This document shows, piece after piece, positions 9,286 through 22,785 of a stretch of 64,000 bases of DNA (its first letter is position 1; every line of letters begins with the position of its first letter). The position numbers and the translations under genes were made by a program. The notes beneath the pieces were generated by a model, which saw only the letters and a list, made by a program, of their open reading frames with translations, did no database searches and was not told the origin of the DNA. The DNA lies in contig NC_045149.1 of NCBI RefSeq assembly GCF_008831285.2, positions 4,951,500-5,015,499 on the forward strand. Reading direction: 5' to 3'. This DNA is from Nymphaea colorata (taxonomy: Eukaryota; Streptophyta; Magnoliopsida; Nymphaeales; Nymphaeaceae).

Positions 9286-12200
9286 ACCTCGTGCATTTCC
9301 TTTTTGTATAGGCAATTCCACCGAGCGAGATATGGCCTTCAAATCTCGTTGTTTATTCTTTGAGTTAGGGCCGAGTTGCTAAATAATGATGATGTGACCT
9401 ACACTCACCATTTTAGCAGTGTTGTCGGTATTGTTATCGGCACTGTATTGGTCCACATGGATCGTCCTGTATCAGCCTATTTCATTATTTAATTTTAAAA
9501 ATAACTTACATGCATACAAATTCTACTATGCTAAATCTTTTTGCGATTTGAATAGAACACTTTCTCAATTGCATAGGAAAATTTTGCATTTGGTTAAAAA
9601 GGAAAATTATGATATATTATGAAGTTTTTCTTCCTGATTCTAAAAAAAGCGCTTGGATGTTTTTGATATACCTTTGACAATTTCACATTTGCATCTACCG
9701 CAACATATAACTAATGAACTGTCTTGTACAGGATTTTGACAGATAGGCTTTCTGCCTAACTATGGGGTTTTTTTCACTGATTGATTTTTTGTTGGATGCC
9801 GTCCATTATTTTCAGGTCTGTATAATTAAAGTAGGATTCATATGCACTTCTGGAATTCCATGTGTGAAAGTCATATCTAATTTTGACTTGGTGTGGATAA
9901 AAAACTGACATAAACATAACCTTTACAAATAAAGCACATGTTATTTGCTATTCTCGTTAAATCTGATACGTTGTTGGGCACATTTTATCAAATCCTTACA
10001 TTCATAAAATTTCTGGATTCAGGGGCAGCTACAGCTAATCAGGTTTTTGGGATCTGGATGGTAACTCGGAGCTAAAACCACTGTTTTGAATTTGGATTTC
10101 AGATATAGCATGATCAAGTCATCTTGCAATTCAATAAAGTACCAGGGTCCCAGCCCCCATTTTGTCCATTTTCACACTATGTAACACACTGTTTCATGAT
10201 ATAACTGAAACTTTGAAGCAAAATCACTCGACAGTAATAAGCTGTTATGGATGCCAAAAGAGCCTTTAAGTGTCTTAAGTTGCTATATGCCCTAATGGAA
10301 GCAGTTTGTTCATCCCTAAACTGTACTTCCATCTTTTGTTTAATAGCAGCATTAACATTGGCTACTTCAGCCTGGCTATTTTGGGTTTGTAATCTCCATG
10401 AAAATCAAATCTGGGCAGGACTGCAAAATACAGTTGCCTACTTGTGTCTTGCCTCCAATTTTTCAGTCAAACACTATTATGATCATGGGCCATGTTTTTT
10501 TTCTCACTAAAACTAAAGGGATATGCATCATGGTTATTTATCGAGCAAGTTAATGCACATGGTTTGACATGTAGAAAGAGGACAAATTAAGATTGTAGAT
10601 GTTAGAGGATGGCTAAAAACTTAGAAAAATATCTCTAGAAAAAGTCAGTAAATTGACATTAGCCACAGTTTATGGTGCAACGATAGTTAATGGTAGTTTT
10701 AGCGACTATTTTTGATTATCTCAGTGACAAATTTTTGAATTTTAACCATAGGGCAACTATCTAACACACAACAACATTGACTTTTGGTTTCACTGGATAG
10801 TCCAAATGCAACATGAATTCTGGGAAACAGGTGAGTTGTTGGGCTACCGACAGGTCAGTTAAGAAAGATTATTGATACCAACTCATGTTGTTCACAATTT
10901 AATGGAAGCGACATAATGAAGTCCTCAGTAAATTTATGTTCGACCTGCAAAAGCTTGCTCATTTAATGACATAATATTGCAAGAAGTTGAAGTCTTTGGG
11001 ATGACCTTTGGCAGAAACTAGCACAAAGGAGCTGGAAGGTTCGAGTTAAATATGGAATTGCAACGGATATACGAGATGAGGGCATTTTTGATTTTTTTTA
11101 ATAGTTGAGGACATTTTAGTTTTTTTTTTTTTTAAATCCTTGTATACTCTTATAAAAAAGTTTTTTTATATATTTTTAATAGGGACATTTTGGTCACAGC
11201 ATACCCTTGTGCACAAAAAAATCGTGCACAGAGATGGCTTGTACAACATGTTTTGGTTAAATACTTGGTCGCAATGCCCTCATATTGTGTAATCGGATTT
11301 TGGCTCCAATATGGATGCTGTTTTTATGAACTGAATCCAGATTGGACTAGCATAAATGCATGTAATATTGGTTTTTTATCGGAACTGGCCAGTTGGATAT
11401 CAAATTTGAATTCAGATTCGGTTATAAAACTGCATACAAAATTGAAAGTTGATTAGTAACATTTGTTTTTCATGTCCGACTAATTGAATTCTAGATTTGA
11501 ACAATAGTCGAACACATTAAATCCACTTACATGCATCCCTAGACTGAGGCTGCAGATGTTGAGCTTTTCTCTATTGTTTCATGCCCATTTTGAAATTGTT
11601 TCAAACTATGTTGGTTGAGCAGGAAGTATTTCATCATACTTCTCAACAAAAGAACCAACCTCCCATCCTTGCTCTTATCCCTTCAGAGTGCCAAGTCTGC
11701 TTTCGATGTCTTGGGATGACAACCTTGTCGTCTTCAACTTGCATATCTGTATCCTCCTTTTATAGTACAAGAAGTTGACGTCTAGAGAGCTCGAAACAAA
11801 AGCTGGCAGCCTGTCAACCCCGCTATGTCAGTTGCGGCAATCCCCTTTGGGATGTTATAGACTATTTTTATTTGGCTGACTGCTTCAAGAAACAACTCCT
11901 TAGACAAGAGAATTGAACTGGAACACAACTCCTTACCCTGAAGTATGGGCCTCTCCTAGGTGAGGCGTATGCTTCACCTTCCTTTTTACCTAGTGCCTGG
12001 GGCATACGTCTCAAGCATGATGTTTTTTTTAAAATAATTTAACAATTAAAATAGAAAGGTTTGAAATTAAATGAAAAAGGCACTCGAAAAACTTTGTCAG
12101 TTTTACTTTTCATATAACGCTTCATACTGTAGGTAGTTTTTGAGCATATTTTATATTCTTGTGCTGCTTGTTATATGTTGCTGGTTGTGGTACCCAATTG

Positions 12201-12332
12201 TCTTGTGGCTTGGAGTCTTCAGATGAGCATATGGTCGGATAGAGCTCACAACCGGCTCTCCAAAGACACTAACTGTGCTGAAATTGGACTATGTGTGTTG
12301 AAGGCTCATTCTTTGATGTTTGCAACCCTTAC
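9286..12332. other. No gene recognised; 3' flank of host gene 1
   Basis: AT-rich DNA with short chance open frames only. The first few hundred bases are presumably the 3' untranslated region and terminator of host gene 1. A segment near 11940-12025 with CCTAGGTGAGGCGTATGC resembles a CCTAGGC-type plant repeat. Later exons of the OSCA gene (- strand) should fall here if that gene is intact, but I could not find them. Confidence 0.5.
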
Positions 12333-12631
12333 ATTAATTGTATAGCTCGGGCTGGTGGAAACCATTTCTTAATGTTCTCTAATTGTGCAATCCCTTGAAC
12401 TGCAGTTACTGGAATGGCAAAAAATATAGTAAAAACTGAAGCAACTACAACAGCAAGAAGCCAGTGGACTATCAAATAGCTATATGGCACAGCAAGATTG
12501 TTCCATAGCACATCTCTTGGTTCTGGGGTTGGTTCAGTGATCCATAAAAGTGGATCTTCATATTGTTGTGTTTGTGAGGCCAATGCTGCACGCTGCCGTG
12601 AATTAAATGACACAAATGCAGCTGGTAGCTC
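12333..12631 (-). CDS. CSC1-like/OSCA calcium-permeable channel, one internal exon
   Basis: On the - strand, acceptor TGTTTTGTTAG and donor AAT|GTAAGG bound a 299-nt exon (phase 0 in, phase 2 out). It begins ELPAAFVSFNSRQRAALASQTQQ and contains the family landmark EPTPEPRDVLWNNLAVPY, then a hydrophobic membrane segment (LLAVVVASVFTIFFAIPVTA). This order is characteristic of the cytosolic-domain/transmembrane transition in OSCA/CSC1/TMEM63 proteins (RXW8 or HYP1-like), mechanosensitive or osmosensitive cation channels. No stop or frameshift in the exon. No neighbouring OSCA exon was recognised on either side, so the gene has very long introns or this is a lone fragment. Confidence 0.88.
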
Positions 12632-15600
12632 CTAACAAAACAGAGGATTATTAGAACAATATTACCGTAGAGTGAAACAAGGTCATGCACCAGTAATGCA
12701 TCCAGTCTACATTGCACATGGGCATAAAAAAACATCACAAATAATGGAGTTATTTAGGTGCAGCAACATGAAATAGTAGAGCGCTCGAGATTTTACTTCA
12801 TATGGACGTCTCACTTTAAGAAATTTAGTCACATAATATCTCAGATGCGAATTGACCTGCAGTCTACTCTATTCAGCCGTACGAAGACAGACAATAACTA
12901 AATAATTGCAAAATGTACAACTATATATATATATATATATGTTATGAGCATCACCAACAACACCACTTATAACCCATCGCTGAATGTGACAACTAACAAG
13001 AGTTACATTGATAAAGACACCTTTGCTTGCATCATTCTCAAAAGGAGGATGCAGTAAAAACGTCATCACTCATTTAGACAATTGACCAACTATCCAATGA
13101 ACAAGTGTTACAGCAACAAGTTCTTTAGCCGAATAAAGATGCAACCAGAAGTTACAAGGTATACTAAATTAGAACAAATTTCAAGTTTCACCAATGAATA
13201 AAATCACACATCCTTACTTAACAACGACTGTTATAAAGAGTTATAAATGGTGGACAAAGTAAACCCAGCCCAACCTCTTTGTTTGAAGCTTTGCCAGGAA
13301 GCTTCCACTTGTGGAAGGCCTTGGCCTCCCCCTAATTCCGAAAACAATGGATTTAGATCCTATACTTAGTAAGAGATCTAATGCTTCTCCTAAGATTTAT
13401 TTAACGCAGCCTACTACACGAGATTCATGTCAGTGCCACCTCCCAAAAAGGGATTCCAAAATGAAAGTCTTTCAAACACTTATTATTCATCTTTGCTAGT
13501 TGTCCTAAGATTTATTTAACACAGCCTACTACACGAGATTCATGTCATTGTCATTGCCACCTCCCAAAAAGAGATTCCAAAATGAAAGTCTTTCAAACAC
13601 TTATTATTCATCTTTGCTAGTTGAACTGAATGAGTTTTCTGGTCCAAGGTGAATTTCATACTAAATGACTATAGACAGTCATCTCATCAGTTTTTGGTTC
13701 ATGAAGTTGTCAGTCTCCGGCACTCATTGTCTTTGTATTTGTACATTAGTAAGGCTAAAGAGAATTGTAGACTACTATTTTTTCTACGCATAAAACGTGC
13801 AATATGTGTATTTTTGTAGTAAAGAAAAATCCTTAGAAGGTCACTGTTTGTAAATCTAATGGATATATCAATGAAGGTGTACAGTTGTATATGTACCATT
13901 GACACCTTGAATTTGGGCCTCCTAGTAGATTTATGGATTTATTATAATAGTTTTATTGATGTAAATATTTGTCTAATTTTTAATTTTTTCTTCTATTGTA
14001 TTTTTTCTCAAGTACTTATAACTATGTTTGTTAGTATTGAATAGGTTGTTACATGCCCCAGTGGTTATATTTGCCAACTAGAATTCAAAGGCAAAATGAA
14101 TCTTTTGCCAAATATTGTTGCTTGATCTATTTGCCTTATGCTTGTGTGTGTGAAGGAGAGAGAATTAAAAGGAAGAGTGTAAATCAAGGAAGATGATACT
14201 ACTTGGGATAGGCCATTCATGATGTCAGTCTCAAACCATCTTGCTTCTTTTTGCAATTTTACATGGTTTAGACATATAACTGTTTGGAGATTACCTATTT
14301 AGAGAGATCATATATTGATTTCATAAAGCTGCAATCCGTCAGATGAAAACTGATTATGCAATAAAATTTTCCATGACCGTAAATTTTCGTCAACTCTCAT
14401 GCCCATGATACATGATGAGAAAACGCATAATCACAGGCGTAAATAAGAGAAGTCCACTTTTTATGAACAAATAGGGGTTATATATTACAAAGAACATTTC
14501 GAAAGGGCTTTACATGCTAAGTGGAACTTAAGTTTTCTTAGTCTCTGGTGAACACAACTATTACAGTTGTTCCCACCTTTTTCATTGTTGTGATAGTTGT
14601 CATTGTTGTGATGGTTGATAACTAAGCTCAGCTACAAGCTGCCATCTCCTAGCCATACATAAGCCATGAGATGCCCATTTCTATGAGCGATCAAGTTTCT
14701 TGTGCTTCTGCATAAAGTTTTAAAAATTATGGCCATTAAAAGACGATGAGAGTCAAATAAAGTTCATATTACTCGTTACTAATTATTTATCAGTATGAAA
14801 AAGCATTATAAAGACAACAGAAGGCAAGGGTTTCTCATACCCATCTGCGAGTAGTTCCTAGCATATGCTTACCAGCTCTATAAATGGCTCAATTTAGGGT
14901 TGAAAACCACTGCCGTTATGTGTTTTGCAGGATTGATTTGCCGTATGGTTCCATAAAAGTTTCTATAAATGAAGCTCCACTATAGCAGTGGTTCTTTTCT
15001 CTCATTCTATAGAAACCAATTTTTTATAGTGAAAGAAAGAAAAATTCCGTATTGATTGTTCAATTTTTCTTTTCTGATAAGGCATCCTTAAGCAGATATC
15101 TAGCAAATTATGCAAAAAAAACACACTTGAAATTCTTGAATCTGACAACCTAGCCTGGTCAATGGAAGTATGTTGCCAAAATTGAGTTTTGCCTTGACAG
15201 AAAATCTGATTTATCTTTAGTTTGTGATATTTAGCACTTCTATTTTATGGGATTAATGAAGAATGTAATGACATAAAACATTTTCTCTTAGGTTCTGTTT
15301 GAAAGACTGGTGCCCAATTGGTGTTAACCCTCTCCAATGCACTATTGCTATTAACATTAAAAAGATACTTTTATAGATTATATCTTGGAATGTCCAGCTA
15401 ATCGAATCTCTGCGTTAGGCTTACAAAACAGGCAACTTCTTTCACTCTCCAAAATAGGCCTCTCAAGTACATTATGACAGTAACGTTTGCATATTACCAT
15501 CACTGGCTCTCTTTTATCCAGCAAATCTATGTTTGGCATTTTAATGTTCATAGAAGCAGCAATATGCAGTTAAATTTGCTGTCTGCAACTTTTATATATG

Positions 15601-16605
15601 TGATCACAGTGCAATTTCCATGTCCATCAGTCTCACATATCTAAAGTGAATTTATAAGTGTACACCTCAGGATGGGGAAGTGTAACCAAGGATGTCACTG
15701 CTTCTGTTCAGATAGTTGAAACTTCAAAAATTTTCATTTATTCAAGAACTTCAAAGAAAAAAAAGCAACCAACTAACAATAAAGAACCAACTTCGTTTTC
15801 TCTTGTTTTTTTGTCATGTGATAGTCAAATCAACAACACCCATTTCAGATGCAAGGGGCCCACAACCCCAATTTATGACCAGAAATGGGCAATTGCACCA
15901 ACTCATATGCATAAAAAAATGTTAAGTGTGAGCTAGCAACACATACAGGTAGACAAAGATGTGCACATGAAGTGAAAAACTCGAAGGACAAAAATAAAAA
16001 GATTAAAAGAATAGACTAAGGAAGCACCATCAAAGAAAGAATCAAACATCATGATCACCGGTTTGCACACCACAAGAAAAGTTTGGGATCTGTTTTCCAT
16101 ACTGACATCTTTGGGGATTTAGTTGACTATTGTTTGTGATCAGCAAGAAAAAAACGGTCTGGGAACTTAACCAGGATGAATGGCTATGTCCTCAGCAACA
16201 GGCACACACAATCAAGGGCAGAAATAATTTCAATGCTCGTCCCTCAACGCCTCAATGCTAGATAGATTAATCTGGTAGGGGGAACAGACCAGGTGGAGGT
16301 GACACTACTTCACAGGAGTCAGTGTGCATAGAGAAAGATGGGGAACACCGAGAGTTCAGCAAGGGAAGGTCGGGAGCGGAAGCGAGGAGAAAAGGAGGAT
16401 AGAGAGCGGGAAGGTGAAAATGAGGAGTAAAAATTATGTTTCCCTTCCCCCACCTGCCTCTAGTTGTGAAATGATCTGGGCCATTTGATCCCGCTTGATT
16501 GAATGGCCCAGAGTAAATGGAGCTCATCACGTCATTTTATTGCCGGGTTAAATAGATGATTGAGAGAAAATTAAGTAGAAAAAATGTGAACTAATAGATG
16601 ATGAA
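12632..16605. other. No gene recognised
   Basis: AT-rich DNA with a short TA microsatellite at 12922-12940 and a tandem duplication at 13388-13622. Near 16474-16512 there is a small inverted repeat around TCTGGGCCATT / AATGGCCCAGA. No coding exons found. Upstream OSCA exons would be expected here on the - strand but were not seen. Confidence 0.5.
13388..13622. repeat. Tandem duplication, unit about 115-120 bp
   Basis: Copy 1 (13388-13502) and copy 2 (13503-13622) both run from TCCTAAGATTTATTTAAC to CATCTTTGCTAGTTG. Copy 2 has a short extra CATTGT-type insertion and a few substitutions. No coding sense recognised. Confidence 0.92.
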
Positions 16606-16802
16606 AATACCCATCAATTTTTTTTTCTCCTTGTTTTTCTCTAACTGTCTACCATGTTGGATCAAACTATCTTAATAAAATGGCTGGGTGATTATGAAAA
16701 GCCAATACCCATCAATTTTTTTTCTCCTTGTTTTTCCCTTAACTGCCTACCATGTTACATGGATCAAACTATCTTAATCAAATGGCTGGGTGATTATGAA
16801 AA
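16606..16802. repeat. Tandem duplication, unit about 98 bp
   Basis: Copy 1 (16606-16703) and copy 2 (16704-16802) both run from AATACCCATCAATTTTTTTT to GGGTGATTATGAAAAG, with small differences in the middle. It sits directly before a long TA microsatellite. Confidence 0.92.
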
Positions 16803-16813
16803 GCTAGAGTCAC

Positions 16814-16818
<5 letters not shown>

Positions 16819-16886
<68 letters not shown>
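16819..16886. repeat. (TA)34 microsatellite
   Basis: About 68 bases of uninterrupted TA dinucleotide. The length is likely to vary between individuals and to be imprecise in assemblies. Confidence 0.95.
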
Positions 16887-16888
<2 letters not shown>

Positions 16889-17809
16889 AGTCTTTGCTAG
16901 ATTCCTTCATTCCCAAACTAGAATGGAATGATCCAAGGCAGTTAGATCTTGATGGATCCCACGGTTCAGATTAAGTGCGCCCTTTCTCTTTTTTGTTTTC
17001 CATAGTAACCTTCCTTAGAAGGAGGAATCTGATGAAAGGGTTGATTAACGCCTCTCTTCTTCGCTTCTCCCATGCCTCTGCTAAATGAAACCCGCTGCAA
17101 GCTCCCTACGACCTCCAATATTCTTCTGATTTTATTTTATTTTTTTGTCATCCACCTTCTCTCTCTCTAAGTAGGCGATGGCCAAGACAGCAGGGAGTTT
17201 TGTTGCATATCTCTTGAAGGGCGTTGGCCGACCCAGCGAGGAGCTGTTCTGCATATTTTCCCATTTCTCTGTTCATTTCCATGGCCCGCCGAAGCAACCG
17301 ACAGCATTCTTTTGTCTCTTTTTATTTATGTTTTAAAATCTACCTCTCCATATTTCTCTCTCTCTCCCACCTCTACTTTAGGAAGAGGTGGATTGACTAA
17401 ATTAAAGTTATTTTTTAGTTTTTTTAGATTATTTTTCCATTTACTATCTTCCTCTTGAATTAATGATAGATATCATGACACAATAATGATAGAGAACACT
17501 ACAAAAATTAAAGTAAAAGGAACAACGATGCCTGCAGCCATTTGCTCTTAAACTTTAGCATGTAATTGCCTTATCAATGCTTTTGAAAAATGAGTGAGCA
17601 ATTAAACACGCATTCATCGACGCACTCCTTTGTAAAAAAGCTTAAAGTAGGAAACCAAAATAAGAAAAGGGCATATTCAATCTAAGCCAACATTGATCTA
17701 ACGTTCTTGATCAATCCATTCCAGTCTAGGAACGACAGGGTCTGGCAAATACCACTTTTTATATATGTGTACATATGTGTATATATGCATACGTAATACA
17801 TATATATAC

Positions 17810-17812
<3 letters not shown>

Positions 17813-17846
<34 letters not shown>
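17813..17846. repeat. (AT)n microsatellite
   Basis: Uninterrupted AT run flanked by further degenerate TATG/TACA sequence from 17760. Confidence 0.9.
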
Positions 17847-17850
<4 letters not shown>

Positions 17851-18164
17851 TATACATATATGTATGTCTCTCACGAGAAAGAGAGAGTGAGGACTGAGAC
17901 GGTCTTGGACCAATGGGGCTGATTCTGGTGTTGGTTTGATTCTTGTAAAAGACAGTAAAAGGAAAATATATATAAAAACAACTAAAAAAACAAAACAGCA
18001 TAAAAGAAGTACAAGAATTAGTATCATGTCTTAAAAAAAAGTTTAACAGCCACACATATTATCATCTTTAAGAGGAATTTAGTATGTTGGGCTTTTTTTA
18101 GGTTATAAACTTTAAATGTCAAGAACAGTAAAAAGATTTTGAAGACTTAGCTTCACTAGAGCCA

Positions 18165-18200
18165 GTGTGTGTGTGTGTGTCTGAGAGAGAGAGAGAGAGA
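18165..18200. repeat. Compound (GT)n-(GA)n microsatellite
   Basis: About eight GT units followed, after CT, by about eight GA units. Confidence 0.9.
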
Positions 18201-18855
18201 TATTGCAAACAAGAACAGAGAGAAACACACAAAAACTATAAATATATAGCATCTTGACTGGCCGAGCAGGTTAGTTTGTCATTGTGAAACAAAAGTACAA
18301 ATATGTAATTCAAACTTGACCATGGAAAATTGTGGTAGAAATCAAGAAAAAAATTACAACTTAATGACCTTTTTATTATCAGAAAATGAAAGAGTGATGG
18401 CCATGGTATTTTAATCATGACTTCCCGCTAGAAGTCCATAGGTCACCTCCATGCAACTAAATTTATGGGGTCCATTTCAAGTTGAATCCTTGGAGGTATG
18501 TAACTAAAATGTGGCAAAACAAAAAGAAAAGAAATTAAAAAGAAATGCAAAATATGAAGAAAATCAAATTAAAATGAAAGCGGTGAGGAAGGTAGGGGAA
18601 TCATGGTCAGTGGTGACGATGCATGCAATTGGAAGCAAGGATGCCACTGGGAAACTCTCCCACGAAAAAACTTGTAAAATAAAACCTGTTTGGCTATCTC
18701 TGCTTTTTCAGAAATTGACATCCATTTTTCTAAAACTTTGCTTTGATCACCCCAAATGCTCTTGGAATCTGCATTGATCCATAAATCCCTCATCCGATAG
18801 GTAATGAATTACACCCTAAGCTTGCTGCCAACAACTAACGTTCCAACAACCAACA

Positions 18856-18880
18856 TCTCTCTCTCTCTCTCTCTCTCTCT
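18856..18880. repeat. (CT)n microsatellite
   Basis: About twelve uninterrupted TC/CT units. Confidence 0.9.
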
Positions 18881-21800
18881 TTTCGTTTACTCACCATCAA
18901 TTCATACAACAAATTCAAAAGAAATCATTTAAAAGCAGATCACCTAGCAACAAACAAATGAACCATTCATACAGAAACGAGGAAAAACATAGACAAAAAA
19001 AGTGGCGGCATTCACTCACCAATAGGGGAGGAAGAGGACGAGTTTAAAGAATAAACTTTGGAGCTCTTTGAAGAAGAGGATCCATCCAAGATCTAGCAGT
19101 CGTTACTAAATAACTTGTGTGGCCAACTTTCACCAACTGAAGGGCTTCTCCGAAGGAAACCATGTTCTAGGGTTTATACAGTAGCCATGATAGAGAGGCA
19201 GAGGCTTGCTCGTAAGGCCAGTAATGATACGGACTATGTGAACCAGAGAAAGGGCATGAGAGAAGGGAAAATCAATGGAGAAGGAGAGAGAGGCGAAACA
19301 GGGCAGCATGCGAATGATGGCATGAAGAAGAAGTCCACAGATGAGGGTTTCATTTGAGTGAATTTTCAAGTGTTTAACATGTACATTTGGAACCATTTCC
19401 ATATGCAATTTCCTCCATCTTATATTGAACAAAAACCCAGACACCATTAACAAAAGGAATCTGTTGAAATGCCAAAATGGAAGCTAAGATCACCAAAATA
19501 ATTTGAAACTTTTTCACCTCTAGATCTGAGACATTGCTGCACCTTCCATGTCAGCTGCATTGTTTGCATTTGATACACTTCTGGAAGTGCTAGCTTTGAC
19601 CTCACCGCCAGCAATGCTGCTGGATTTCACCACTCGCCCCGATGGGAACAGGTACTCGAGCCGCTAGATTTGCTTGTTATCTCTCTGGCTCATCATCTCA
19701 TTGCTGCTGCTTATCACATTTCTCTATCTTTCTCTCTCTCAATCTCTTGAACTCATTCCCTCTCCCAACAAAATAAATTGTGTGAGATAAATGGAATAAA
19801 TGGCACATGCATGAATGGAGAATATATAGGTACGGATGTGGCTCATCCCCAACAGCTGCTGCCCTAAGCAGCAACCTAGTGGAAAACTAAATTGCTGTTC
19901 TGACTGCTTATAAGAATAGGTTAAGAAATTACTTTTTAACCTATTTGCATGTGTTGTCTCCATGGTCCTTGACTTTTTTTTTTCTCTAGCTTGAAAACCT
20001 TAGGGTTCTAATCTCCTACCTTCAATGTCACTCTACATTTGTTTCATTTTTAGCATCACAATCCTTCAATGGGTCAAGGCATCTCACATGTAGGAGTTGG
20101 AGGTTGGCATCACCAAGGAGACCATCCCCATCATAAACACTTTTGCCTTCACTTTCCTTGTTTCCATCTCTTACATGGTAATAGCAACAGAGCTTCTTCC
20201 AATCTCCACCGATTGTCAGTATCTAGCATTTTCTCCTTCTTCGCAAATCTCCATCTCATTTATCATCTTAATTGACCCTCACCATCATGTTATGTTTGCC
20301 ACTGATCATTTAGTCCAATAATGCCCTCTTCTTCACTGATATCCACCTCGATTTTCATAAGATTGATCTTCACTAATCTCTTGTGATCTCTGCTTATCAG
20401 CACATCCTAGCCATGCATCACACTCCTCCTTGCCTGATCTCCATCTCTTCTCTGATCATGTTTGAGCCTTACCGCTTCGATCTCCACAAATTGATACTTT
20501 ATTAACCAGCATCAGCCTCCTGAATGATCCATTGTTTTAGCTGAAGTTATCTCTCCACCTCATCAACTGCTAGTGCGAAGATTTAGGATGATGTTTTCTC
20601 TCCACCCTATTGCTTTATGCCTTAACAAGTAAATACTCTCTCTCCCTCCCTATTTTCTACTGAGATTTAGGTAGATTAGACATTTATTGATCTTTTTCAA
20701 AAATTGTCTTGAAAATTTAATAACAAAATAACCATGACAACTTTCAGTTTAGGTAATTACTTTTTCCTCAAACGGGAAATTTTCTTTTCCTTTTATTCTT
20801 TTTTATATCTAAGACATGAAATTATGTTAGATTGATGATATTTTATGTTGCTTATATTTTCTAAAGTTAGTAAGATTTTTTTTAATTTTTTTGGTAGAAC
20901 ATAAACTGGTCTCATTTCATCAGCTACTTTATTTTTCGTATTAATTTTTTTTTGGCACTGTAATATTTTTTTTTTGTAGTCAAGTAACAATGTAAGAGTT
21001 GTTTAGTTGGAATATGTGTTAGCAAGTAGATGCTAACTTAGGTCTAGCATGTTTTCTTACTGTTTGTCTAGCTAGCATAATCATGTAGTAACATGTATGC
21101 TGTTTGTTCTACAGAAACCAAACCAACATCTCATAGTCCTAACATCTTTCTATTTGTGAAAATAGCATACCAATTTTTCAAGTTGATATTATCAAAATCT
21201 TCATTATTCTTCAATTACAATGCTCTTTGAATCTTTTTTTTTTTTTGTATAATGTCAAACTTATTTGACAATATGATGAATGAAAGGTATCATATTTGTA
21301 GCATCCATGTCTTCAAGGTTTAAATCTTGTGATTACATCATTCTAGGCATCAAGGAGTTACAACTCAAATCTTGCACCAACTGTGCTTAAATGAGGAAGA
21401 TAGATCTATCGGTGTTAAAGAATCTAACAAGTGGATTTGGATCTATATTCAATCCAGTGAGGCCTAAATGGTTCTTAAGTCAGACTCAAACTTAAATTAG
21501 TATCAAAATGACGACCCAGAAAGAGTTTCTGAAGAAATTTTGTGAAACCAACTTTTGTAGGAGTTGACACCCTCTTCCAGCAAATTTTAGGGGCATTCTT
21601 TGTGATTTCAATGATTCTATTAATTTATAGTAATTTATTTAGATTTTCTTGGAAGTTTGAAGAATAAAACTCTAAGAGCTATAGCCATGAAGGTCACCCA
21701 GGTCATGGGAGACTTCAACTTTCTTCCTCTTCATCTGCTTCATCATACAATGTAGCGAGGGTTTTTACAAGTGATGGATCTATGTCGTGAAATTTCTTCA

Positions 21801-22580
21801 TTATTTCATCTTTCTAACATGTCTTTTTTTTTTTTTTGGTTGTTGTTCATCACTTTTATTGTTTACCTTTGCAAATTTACTGCAGGAAGAAGGAGGGTCC
21901 TCAGGTGTGCTAGGGATTCTTAGCATTTCCACTGTGCAATACAGTGATGTTTCTTGTAGCTAGGCATCACCATCTATCTTCCTTTTCATCCTTCACTTTA
22001 CCAAGGCTTGTTGTACCTCCAGAGATATCTACACGGGTTGAGGACATATTAAGCTCACCGCTCTAAAGTGATATGGTTAACATTCTTCTCATCTTTATTG
22101 TCAGGATTAATAGGTTTGTTCTCCTTATTAACTCCTTCTTTAAGTGTAGGATCTAATCTTAGTTTGTGGGATGTTATTTTGTTAAATTTTTGCATCTTCT
22201 CATGTTTTACAACATGATGATATTAGTTCTAGATTGTTTTCATGTACCTAGATATAGTATTCAACAACATAGGACAGGATTTGCCTACCAACAGTTAATG
22301 CCCCACCTGCAACTCCTATTTATTCTTATGCATGTGTCGGTTTCTAGGTGTATTTGCATTCAATACTTTTTGGCTTGCCAGTTTCTAGTTCCAAACTCGT
22401 TTATGCACATGGTTGGACCTCCATATGTTGAAATGGCATCATTACGTCTCATCTAAAATGAATAATTTGTGATCTAATGCATTTATTTTTATATTAATTC
22501 TATTGCTTCTGTTATCTCATTATCTCACTCTTATTCTTACACTTTCTCCACCTCCTTAAATGCATTTTCATATGTCTTAT

Positions 22581-22785
22581 AAGTGGAGGTGGAGCAAGAA
22601 CTTTTATGTTGGGGAGGGGGCCAAATTGTCAAGGGACTGACTATCAGAGGAGCTGACAAATTTTCCAAAATTTTTTACAATGGCCTAAATAAAATTTTCA
22701 AAATGTTGAAGGTGCAAATTTTATAGTTTCAAATTTGAGGGGGACATGGCCCTTGCAGTCCCCCTTGACTCCATTCTAGTCACAG
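22581..22785. mobile_element. Possible miniature inverted-repeat element (about 200 bp)
   Basis: The left side begins AAGTGGAGGTGGAGCAAG with GGGGAGGGGGCC soon after. The right side ends GGCCCTTGCAGTCCCCCTTG then ACTCCATTCTAGTCAC. The ends are roughly inverted (GGAGC-AAG against GGAGTCAAG) and the GGGGGCC/GGCCC core is typical of a widespread class of short plant elements. No clear target duplication, so this is weak. Confidence 0.3.

Larger units (their letters stand above)
16890..20050. other. No gene recognised; several microsatellites
   Basis: Mixed AT-rich DNA with a pyrimidine-rich, somewhat coding-like patch at 17000-17400: a short frame from the ATG near 17178 (MAKTAGSFVAYLLKGVGRP...) of about 50 codons with no recognised relative. 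No splice-bounded exon can be defended. Confidence 0.45.

Noticed and set aside
16654-16974. 106-codon frame including a run of Ile-Tyr
   Set aside because: Translation of the 98-bp duplication and the TA microsatellite; not a gene. The same holds for frames at 17698-18055 and 27276-27535.
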